A stretch of DNA of 12,256 bases, taken from positions 1 to 12,256 of the forward strand of contig DPLS01000419.1 of NCBI GenBank assembly GCA_003541875.1. Direction: 5' to 3'. This DNA is from Bacteroidota bacterium. Its GTDB lineage: Bacteria > Bacteroidota > Ignavibacteria > UBA10030 > UBA6906. The position numbers were made by a program, and so were the translations under genes. This document shows, one piece after another, positions 7,003-12,256 of the stretch (the first letter of the stretch is position 1; each line of letters starts with the position of its first letter). The notes below the pieces were generated by a model. It saw nothing but the letters and a program-made list of their open reading frames with translations, was not told the origin of the DNA and did not search any database.

Positions 7003-7426
7003 GTGCGCCTCCTTATGTTTCGATTCTGTGTCTCTGAATCGCTGGAGACTGTCAACCGCAGGACGCGGCAAGGGATGGTGTGAGAATATCAGGAGAACTT
7101 GTCCGCGGCAAGCATTCTGTACCGCGTCACGCGACGGCAGGAATCACATGATCTGATCCCCAGCTGCACATGCAAGATACATCTTACACGACGCGTTGTC
7201 AATACCGAATATTTCAGCAACTGCTCTACGGCCCTTTCCGTCGTGTTGGTCAAGTAGAAAAATGGTCGGTTAAGCCAACGGCTGAGTGATGGAAGCGCGG
7301 GCTCTCTCAAGACAGATTTCTTTGGATAACCTGACGAGGACGGGCACAAGAACGCCAAACGATGACATTCTCAGCAACTTTCCATCCTCAATCTTCGTAA
7401 AAAGATCGAGAAGCAGAGGAGGAATC
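7003..7426. other. Divergent intergenic region between the lipoprotein and PP2C genes
   Basis: This 424-base stretch should carry the promoters for both neighbours. On the minus strand a perfect TTGACA (7050-7055) precedes the lipoprotein gene, but no matching -10 lies at 16-18 bases. On the plus strand only the ribosome binding site AGAGGAGG just before 7427 is clear. Open frames crossing it lack ribosome binding sites and family resemblance. No tRNA fold or strong repeat was found. Confidence 0.45.
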
Positions 7427-8446
7427 ATGGACACACCCATCTTGCAGCGACTCAAGGAAGGGATCGCTCAACAACGCCAGGACCTGATGGACTGGTTGAG
7501 TAGAACACCATCGACCGTCAGGCAACTTCGGGCAGGCCCTGCTGGTGAACGAGGCGTTGAAGACCATCTTCGTGCGCTTGACACGGCCTTCCAAAAAGCG
7601 GAGGAGCAGACCCTCGGCATCTGCGACGTGTGCCACGACTACGTCGACACAAGTCGGCTTGAAATGGACTACACCGCATGCGTCTGCATTGAACATCTGT
7701 CCGGCGAGGAGCGGACGCAACTCGAGAACGAACTTGAGCTTTCCCAGAAAGTGCAGCAGGCACTACTCCCTCACAGCACTCCGCAAATCCGTGGATTGTC
7801 GGTCGCAGCGTTCAGTCAGCCAGCGCACATTGTGGGTGGTGATTACTTTGACTTCCTTCGTTTCCGCGATGGCTCCCACGTCCTCGTGATTGCTGACGTG
7901 ATGGGCAAGGGAATGCCGGCAAGCATGTTGATGGCAAGCCTTCAGGCTTCACTCCGGATCATCGCGCCCGAAAGCGCGGGACCTGCAGAAGTGGTCGCAC
8001 GCTTGAATCACATCTTCTGCCACAACATTCGCCTCACGAAGTTCGTCACCCTCTTCCTTGCGCGCTACGAAGAAACTACCCGAACGCTCACGTACTGCAA
8101 TGCCGGACACAACCCGCCACTCGTCTATCGACCCAGCGGGAAAATCGAGGAGTTGCTTCCGACAGGGGCAGCAATTGGATTGGTGGAACACGGAGTCTTT
8201 GAGGAGTCTCACACAACGCTCTCCCCTGACGATGTCGTGCTGTTTTATACGGACGGTGTTGTCGAATCCAGAGATCCAAAGGACGAGCTGTTCGGACAGG
8301 AACGGCTTGAGGAGTTTCTGCGCAGGTCTTCTGCGCTGGATCCGCTCCACATCATCAGTTCGCTCCGTGAGGATCTACGGCAGTTTTCAAAAGCAGGAGG
8401 CCCCATCGACGACACAACAGTCATCGCGGTTAGGGCAACACGATAG
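7427..8446 (+). CDS. PP2C-family (SpoIIE/RsbU) protein phosphatase with DksA-like zinc finger
   Basis: A 339-residue protein serine/threonine phosphatase, the only plus-strand gene. Residues about 1-62 are helical and charged. Residues 64-90 form a DksA/TraR-type zinc finger: C66-x2-C69-x17-C87-x2-H90, with RLE in the middle as in DksA and histidine instead of the fourth cysteine. A short coiled linker with LELSQKVQQALLP (103-115), typical of RsbU-like proteins, leads to the PPM phosphatase domain. Its metal-binding motifs are all present: GGDYFDF (137-143), ADVMGKGMPASMLMA (156-170), YTDGVVE (274-280) and DDTTV (328-332). It should dephosphorylate an anti-anti-sigma factor or similar STAS protein, but no partner is adjacent. 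The start at 7427 follows AGGAGG by 5 bases; the frame is open from 7286 but without such a site. Confidence 0.93.
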   Translation: MDTPILQRLKEGIAQQRQDLMDWLSRTPSTVRQLRAGPAGERGVEDHLRALDTAFQKAEEQTLGICDVCHDYVDTSRLEMDYTACVCIEHLSGEERTQLENELELSQKVQQALLPHSTPQIRGLSVAAFSQPAHIVGGDYFDFLRFRDGSHVLVIADVMGKGMPASMLMASLQASLRIIAPESAGPAEVVARLNHIFCHNIRLTKFVTLFLARYEETTRTLTYCNAGHNPPLVYRPSGKIEELLPTGAAIGLVEHGVFEESHTTLSPDDVVLFYTDGVVESRDPKDELFGQERLEEFLRRSSALDPLHIISSLREDLRQFSKAGGPIDDTTVIAVRATR

Positions 8447-8583
8447 CTTCATCTGCATCTTTCCTCTTCTGCCACAGCCTGCCTACACGTGCAGCAGGCG
8501 CTTCCCGTAGTGAACGGTGACAGTGAACAAGCAACATGTCGCCGTCCTAACCACACTTCTTCTTCCTCTCTCGCTTCATTCTG

Positions 8584-9201
8584 CTACCAAAGAAAAGGGA
8601 TGAACATTCTCGTCCTCAGAACGTAGTCCCTGTAGCTTTGACCGAAGCGTTTTAGGTTTTCCTGCTCTTCCGTCCTCGCAGTTGCGTACAAGGTAATGAC
8701 GATCAGAATGAGGATGCATGTTGTTAAAAGTGTGATATGTTTGAGAAAAGCACCACTCCCGAGCCAGAGCAGTGAAACGTACATCGGATGTCGAATAAAA
8801 CGGTAGATACCTGAATCCACGAGACGCGATGTCTGCTCGAAGCGGAAGTCCTGTCCAGGAACTGCTGCCGTTGGTGGTTGGCCGAGACGATGGAATAGGC
8901 TGAATGTGTGGACTGCAAGAACCAGCGAAGAGAGCAACAGCAGCCATGAGAGAACCTGCCGTCCCGATGTCGGTTCATCGAACCAGTAGGGCATATTGAG
9001 TAGTACGAGCAACAGAATGCCTTCGAAGGCAAAAAAACGGAAGAACCCATGCGAGCGGCGATGTGCCAATGACCGCCGCGACACATAAGTCAGTGCGGCG
9101 GTCCCGGCAAGAAGGAGAATAGCGGTAGCTGGATCCACGGCAGATTGGGTATAGCGAGACTTATTCCTATGTACTGCGCCGCGCAAAACTGTAGAACACA
9201 T
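8584..9201 (-). CDS. Isoprenylcysteine carboxyl methyltransferase-like integral membrane methyltransferase
   Basis: A multi-pass membrane protein of up to 205 residues related to ICMT/phospholipid methyltransferases. Hydrophobic helices lie near 25-40, 57-72, 82-102, 138-153 and 156-174. The SAM-binding signature is GIYRFIRHPMYVSLL (131-144) and the catalytic-side ARTEEQENLKRFGQSYRDY (175-193). The substrate is unknown; bacterial homologues are annotated as methylating isoprenylated, lipid or small hydrophobic acceptors. The start is uncertain: ATG at 9201 overlaps the preceding gene by 35 bases without a ribosome binding site, whereas GTG at 9138 gives 184 residues beginning VDPATAILLLAG. 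It is the last gene of the five-gene operon. The 137 bases between it and the convergent PP2C gene contain no convincing terminator. Confidence 0.87.
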   Translation of the reverse strand: MCSTVLRGAVHRNKSRYTQSAVDPATAILLLAGTAALTYVSRRSLAHRRSHGFFRFFAFEGILLLVLLNMPYWFDEPTSGRQVLSWLLLLSSLVLAVHTFSLFHRLGQPPTAAVPGQDFRFEQTSRLVDSGIYRFIRHPMYVSLLWLGSGAFLKHITLLTTCILILIVITLYATARTEEQENLKRFGQSYRDYVLRTRMFIPFLW

Positions 9202-9577
9202 ACGGCGCGATGAGCACCCAGATCAATACGAGTACCCAAACCTGTCCGGCAAGCACGTTGTACGCCTCGAGCAGTTCACTCCACGGTCTCCCTGCCACGA
9301 AATGAAAAAATCCGAATTCAAAGCAAACCGTCATGACCAACCAGATGATGCCAATTGCCCACGCCTGTTGTGCCGACTCAATCGGCCAGAGACGTGTCAT
9401 CCACCAGATGAGAAGCGCGAAGAAGATGATGCCCGTCAGGGTTGAGATCTGATGAGCAGCAAGTTCACCCACTGCCGATCTGTACAGAGCATCGCGTAGG
9501 CCGCCGTTGATCATGGCAACAATCAGCAGGCCGAACCAGCTGAGTACGTATTTCCAGATCATACGTCTGCTTGTCAT
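9167..9577 (-). CDS. Four-helix integral membrane protein of unknown function
   Basis: A 136-residue hydrophobic protein with four predicted transmembrane helices near residues 9-25, 45-62, 72-90 and 109-130. Between helices one and two there is a conserved-looking polar segment NGGLRDALYRSAVGELAAHQ (24-42), and E40/H42 plus FEFGFFHF around 86-93 place charged and histidine residues near the membrane. I do not recognise a named family, though short unnamed proteins with a GELxAHQ segment exist to my recollection. The start at 9577 lies 8 bases after the methyltransferase stop; a GAGGAG lies about 18 bases upstream, longer than ideal. Its 3' end overlaps the longest form of the ICMT-like gene. 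The tight spacing implies a joint function. Confidence 0.8.
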   Translation of the reverse strand: MTSRRMIWKYVLSWFGLLIVAMINGGLRDALYRSAVGELAAHQISTLTGIIFFALLIWWMTRLWPIESAQQAWAIGIIWLVMTVCFEFGFFHFVAGRPWSELLEAYNVLAGQVWVLVLIWVLIAPYVFYSFARRST

Positions 9578-9585
9578 GTGTGTTG

Positions 9586-10158
9586 TTAGACCGTTCTCCT
9601 CAAGAGCACAGAGTAGTACCGCCAGATGTCCACGTCCTTTGTGACTCCAAATCCTTCTGACTTGGCAAGGTCAACCGTTTTCTTGAACTCCTGTGGTTTC
9701 ACGTGCCCTTTCGGTTCAGAGAAGAGCAGAAGCCCCTCGGGTTTCATCGCCCGATGAGCTTCTTCGAAGAGCCTTCCCTGGTCCGGAACCTCATGCACTA
9801 CGGCAAATACAAAAACGAAGTCGACGCTCGACTGATATGCCTCAAGGTGAAGTGAATCTTGGGACGCGACAACCGTCGTTATCCGGTCGAGAAGACCGGC
9901 TTTCGAGGCCCTCCTCCGCAAACTCTGCAGCATCTTCTCCTGCACATCCACACAGATTACACGACCGTTCCTTCCGACCATACGCGCAAGAGGAAGACTG
10001 TAGTACCCCATCCCCGGACCGATCTCCAACACAGTCATTCCTTCGCGAACGTACGGGCCCAGAATCTGCTCTGGGTTCTCAAGGAATCGTCTAACTGGAC
10101 TGATCAACATATATCCAAGCCACCAAGGACAAACGTGAGGCTTACTGACGTTAGTCAT
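9586..10158 (-). CDS. Class I SAM-dependent methyltransferase
   Basis: A 190-residue cytoplasmic methyltransferase with a Rossmann fold. Motif I is VLEIGPGMGYYSLPLA (43-58), the SAM-ribose acidic residue is D71 in VICVDVQEKML, and motif IV lies at VDFVFVFAVVHEV (112-124). The N-terminus (HVCPWWLGYMLISPVRRFL, 8-26) is a characteristic extension of a subgroup of type-11/25 methyltransferases whose acceptor is not known to me. AGGAG lies 7 bases before the start. The initiation codon overlaps the stop of the preceding DUF3267-like gene in an ATGA arrangement, which points to translational coupling. Confidence 0.9.
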   Translation of the reverse strand: MTNVSKPHVCPWWLGYMLISPVRRFLENPEQILGPYVREGMTVLEIGPGMGYYSLPLARMVGRNGRVICVDVQEKMLQSLRRRASKAGLLDRITTVVASQDSLHLEAYQSSVDFVFVFAVVHEVPDQGRLFEEAHRAMKPEGLLLFSEPKGHVKPQEFKKTVDLAKSEGFGVTKDVDIWRYYSVLLRRTV

Positions 10159-10700
10159 TTCACTACTCCTGAATTTTCTGTTGGATTATTCATGTATACC
10201 TCGATTTCGATTCCGAGGTCGACGACGAGACTTTCTCTCGGATGCCTCAAAACCTGACTTACAAACCAGAAATCGCCTCCTCCACTCGAAACACCACCGA
10301 GGAAGAGCAGCGCCGCCAGGAATCGCTGCTCAACCGATCCGACAACATAGTAGAGCGCTATTCCAATCAGGCCAAGCAGAGCCGCAGGCGCAAGTGCGTA
10401 GAAAACGTATTGACCTCTTGTCATCATTCCGTCGACTCTGCAGATCACCACGAGCCACTTCGCGCTGAAGCTGATTTTCCCTCGATCAACAAACATCAAA
10501 GCCGCTGCACCGTGGATCCCTTCATGCAGGACGATCACTCCAGCGAGCAAGATGATGAGCGTGACAATACCCGGTCGTTCTGCCGGTATTTGAACATCCC
10601 ACACTCCCCTGAAGACCAGAACATACAAGCCGACAGCAATGAGAACCGCTATTCCATTGATGAGAAGTGTATTGCCCTTGATGGTAGCGATGCGATTCAT
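10155..10700 (-). CDS. DUF3267-like membrane zincin (putative metalloprotease)
   Basis: A 181-residue membrane protein with helices near 12-30, 44-70, 100-121 and 127-146. The second hydrophobic stretch contains H59-E-G-I-H63, the HExxH zinc-binding and catalytic motif, in the setting VIVLHEGIHGAAA. A candidate third ligand, D143, sits in GGGDFWFV inside a later helix. This arrangement fits the DUF3267 (PF11667) family of putative zincins, related in layout to intramembrane metalloproteases. AAGGTGA lies about 10 bases before the start at 10700. It follows the YCII-like gene by 33 bases and overlaps the methyltransferase start by 4 bases. The substrate is unknown, and protease activity is inferred from motif only. 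Confidence 0.85.
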   Translation of the reverse strand: MNRIATIKGNTLLINGIAVLIAVGLYVLVFRGVWDVQIPAERPGIVTLIILLAGVIVLHEGIHGAAALMFVDRGKISFSAKWLVVICRVDGMMTRGQYVFYALAPAALLGLIGIALYYVVGSVEQRFLAALLFLGGVSSGGGDFWFVSQVLRHPRESLVVDLGIEIEVYMNNPTENSGVVK

Positions 10701-10733
10701 ATTCGATCGTTCACCTTGTGGCGTTGGAAGCCA

Positions 10734-11027
10734 CTACTTTCCAAACAAACGTGCAAAGCCAGAATAGGGAATCAAAGGAATCATTTCAAAATCGATCAGC
10801 CGATGCTTCACAAGCGGGAGTGTGTTGAGAACCGAGCGAGCTTCATCGACAGATTCGCATTCCAGCACAAGCACTGCAGCATGTCGGTCTTGCCGGAAAT
10901 ACAATTCCCGAATCACTCCGGATTGGTGAAGCTCCCATGCACGAGCAGCCTCCGTTTGGAGCAGGACATCCGTAAACGCATCATCAGTGATACCTGCCAC
11001 GTCCCTTTCGAGTGCAAGGATCTTCAT
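10734..11027 (-). CDS. Small dimeric alpha/beta-barrel protein (muconolactone isomerase/YCII-like)
   Basis: A 97-residue protein with the pattern of ferredoxin-like dimeric alpha/beta-barrel proteins: a first strand MKILALERD, a helix FTDVLLQTEAARAWELHQSG, a strand with ELYFRQDRHAAVLVLE, a helix SVDEARSVLNTLPL, and a closing strand IDFEMIPLIP. The segment LNTLPL...FEMIPL resembles the end of muconolactone isomerases, but catalytic assignment is not possible. The start at 11027 is set by GGAGG six bases upstream; the frame is open to 11120 without another site. It is the first gene of the operon 8584-11027, and its leader contains the large hairpin 11052-11090. Confidence 0.82.
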   Translation of the reverse strand: MKILALERDVAGITDDAFTDVLLQTEAARAWELHQSGVIRELYFRQDRHAAVLVLECESVDEARSVLNTLPLVKHRLIDFEMIPLIPYSGFARLFGK

Positions 11028-11051
11028 GTACCACCTCCAACAAAGACAAAT

Positions 11052-11090
11052 GGCGAGGTGAATGTCCCTGGTTACCAGGATTACCTCGCC
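11052..11090 (-). promoter_or_regulatory. Long imperfect hairpin in the leader of the five-gene operon
   Basis: An 8-bp perfect outer stem (11052-11059 with 11083-11090, GGCGAGGT/ACCTCGCC) continues through AAT/ATT to a 5-bp inner stem CCTGG/CCAGG with a TTA loop; only small bulges interrupt it. On the minus strand it is followed by ATTTGTCTTTGTT and, 13 bases later, by the ribosome binding site of the first operon gene. It could terminate metH transcription, act as an attenuator, or be an operator. CACCTC within its 3' arm region is complementary to the GAGGTG of that ribosome binding site. Confidence 0.6.
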
Positions 11091-11149
11091 ACTGTGAAAT
11101 AACATTCTGAAGCTGCTCAAAACCCGCGCAACGGTCAGAGCCTATGCGC

Positions 11150-11178
11150 AATCTAACGAAGTTCCATGTTGAACTCAA
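11150..11178 (-). promoter_or_regulatory. Candidate promoter of the five-gene operon
   Basis: Minus-strand TTGAGT (11173-11178) and TAGATT (11150-11155) are spaced by 17 bases, each a four-of-six match to sigma-70 consensus. Transcripts would start near 11143 and include the hairpin at 11052-11090. The match is modest, and the operon could instead be read through from metH. Confidence 0.3.
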
Positions 11179-11267
11179 GACGTTCGTTCTTTCCAATCGC
11201 CGGAATGCCACAGAGGACAGTCGGGATGGCTCAAACACCGACTAACGAGGACTGTCGAAACACGGGC

Positions 11268-12256
11268 TCACCTCACATTGAAGTACCTAGCCTGGGGATG
11301 GTGGACCACAATCGCGTTTGTGCTCTGTTCCGGGTCAAGCGAGTAACCCTCGGTCAGTCGCACGCCAATGCGTTCGCCATCGAGAAGCTCGAACAGTTTC
11401 ACCTGGTCCTCGAGGTTTGGACAGGCAGGATAGCCGAAACTGTAGCGGGAACCTTGGTACCCTTGCGAAAAAAGTCGCTTGATCTCCTTTGCATCCTTCA
11501 CGGCAATGCCAAGATCTTCACGGATCTTCTTATGCCACATCTCCGCAAGCGCCTCAGCAGACTCAACGCTAAGGCCGTGAAAGTAGAGATAGTCCCTATA
11601 GTTGTTGGATGAAAACAACGAAGCAGAATAGTCCGACGCGACCTTCCCCATCGTCACAAGGTCAAACGCCACAACATCCATCCGCCCGGAGTCGACGGGG
11701 GCAAAATAATCGGCAAGACAAAGAAAGCGATCGCCGGTCTGACGAGGGAATGTAAATCGCAGCCACTCAGTCTTCATGTCCTCGCGATAAATGATCAAAT
11801 CATCACCGCTCGACTGACATGGAAAGTAGCCGTACACAACTTTTGGTTGCAGGAGTTTCCGATTTTGGACTGTGGATTTCAATTTGTCATAATCCGGATA
11901 GATTTTCACTTCCAGCAGCTTTTTGTACTCCTCCTCCTTCATCTTTCCTTTTCTTACCTGCCACTGACCCCGGATCAGGGCAATCTCATTCACAAAGTTG
12001 AAGATCTCATCGAGAGGAATATTCTCAACAACTCTCGTCCCCCAGAACGGTGGCTGTGGGATGGGACCATCTGCCCGAACTTTTGATTTTTGCTTTTTGA
12101 CTTCCTCTTTGTATCTCCCATCCTCCTTCTGTGCCAGTGCTATCTTCGCTTCCGTTCCCGTCAGCTTTTCATCTTCGTCCTCCGTCACTTCAACGCGAGA
12201 CGGATATTCCAGGTCCTTTGATGCAACCTTTTCCATGAAGTGAAGACCATCGAACG
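11268..12256 (-). CDS. metH: Cobalamin-dependent methionine synthase, C-terminal part (partial)
   Basis: The last 328 residues of MetH, which transfers the methyl group of methyltetrahydrofolate through cobalamin to homocysteine. The reading frame stays open to the right edge, so the homocysteine, folate and B12-binding domains lie outside the window; the internal ATG at 12236 is not the start. A charged linker leads to the activation domain, which binds SAM for reductive reactivation. Visible landmarks are PPFWGTRVVE, VVYGYFPCQSSGDDLIIY, FLCLADYFAPVDSG, RYSFGYPACPNLEDQ (equivalent to the RxxxGYPACPxH SAM motif of E. coli, with N-L for E-H), KLFELLDGERIGVRLTEGYS and VVHHPQARYF near the stop. 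It has 240 bases after it before the next gene. Confidence 0.95.
   Translation of the reverse strand, partial: FDGLHFMEKVASKDLEYPSRVEVTEDEDEKLTGTEAKIALAQKEDGRYKEEVKKQKSKVRADGPIPQPPFWGTRVVENIPLDEIFNFVNEIALIRGQWQVRKGKMKEEEYKKLLEVKIYPDYDKLKSTVQNRKLLQPKVVYGYFPCQSSGDDLIIYREDMKTEWLRFTFPRQTGDRFLCLADYFAPVDSGRMDVVAFDLVTMGKVASDYSASLFSSNNYRDYLYFHGLSVESAEALAEMWHKKIREDLGIAVKDAKEIKRLFSQGYQGSRYSFGYPACPNLEDQVKLFELLDGERIGVRLTEGYSLDPEQSTNAIVVHHPQARYFNVR

Noticed and set aside
7050..7055. Perfect TTGACA on the minus strand before the lipoprotein gene
   Set aside because: No acceptable -10 hexamer occurs 16-18 bases downstream; the nearest CAGAAT is 21 bases away.
7115..7139. Short CTG-CCG/CGG-CAG palindrome in the divergent region, considered as a tRNA or operator
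   Set aside because: Stem segments are only 3 bases each with mismatches; no cloverleaf or CCA end can be built.
7286..7426. 47-residue N-terminal extension of the PP2C protein
   Set aside because: The upstream ATGs lack a ribosome binding site, while the ATG at 7427 has AGAGGAGG at ideal spacing; the extension sequence is low-complexity and basic.
8477..8499. GCCTGC/GCAGGC hairpin between the convergent PP2C and ICMT-like genes as a bidirectional terminator
   Set aside because: Only 6 bp with an 11-base loop, and no T-run on either strand.
11206..11255. GACAGTC/GACTGTC inverted pair downstream of metH as its terminator
   Set aside because: Seven base pairs with a loop of about 27 bases and no T-run; the hairpin at 11052-11090 is a better candidate.

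Overview
The window looks like a chromosomal housekeeping region of a free-living bacterium with roughly balanced base composition. Nearly every gene is on the minus strand. Most start codons follow a strong Shine-Dalgarno sequence (GGAGG-type), and genes are packed in short operons. Gene content (2[4Fe-4S] ferredoxin of the Chlorobium/Allochromatium type, short QueG, cobalamin-dependent MetH, TonB-domain lipoprotein) would fit a member of the FCB group such as the Chlorobiota/Ignavibacteriota branch. That placement is a low-confidence inference; there is no rRNA or marker gene here to test it. I see no phage, transposase, CRISPR, tRNA or rRNA.

Layout by region, all minus strand unless stated. 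(1) 153-1531: three tandem small heat-shock proteins (Hsp20), with a promoter candidate in front and an intrinsic terminator behind (83-128). (2) 1785-2888: thioredoxin reductase trxB with its own terminator. (3) 3014-5198: MBL-fold hydrolase, Rieske ferredoxin and epoxyqueuosine reductase queG, closely spaced and in that transcriptional order. (4) 5376-6130: a DUF309 protein followed by an 8Fe ferredoxin. (5) 6361-7002: a lipoprotein joining a TonB-type C-terminal domain to a parvulin-like domain. (6) 7427-8446, plus strand, the only plus-strand gene: a SpoIIE/RsbU-type PP2C phosphatase with a DksA-like zinc finger at its N-terminus. (7) 8584-11027: a five-gene operon of a small dimeric alpha/beta-barrel protein, a DUF3267-like membrane zincin, a class I methyltransferase, a four-helix membrane protein and an ICMT-like membrane methyltransferase. 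(8) 11268-12256: the C-terminal part of cobalamin-dependent methionine synthase metH, running off the right edge.

Functionally the window mixes protein quality control (Hsp20 trio, TrxB), redox and cobalamin chemistry (QueG, Rieske, ferredoxin, MetH) and signalling (PP2C). The items that depart most from textbook architecture are the zinc-finger/PP2C fusion, the TonB/parvulin lipoprotein whose parvulin part lacks the usual histidines, the five-gene membrane/methyltransferase operon, and a long imperfect hairpin just upstream of that operon. I did not find convincing evidence for a wholly new defence or mobile system.
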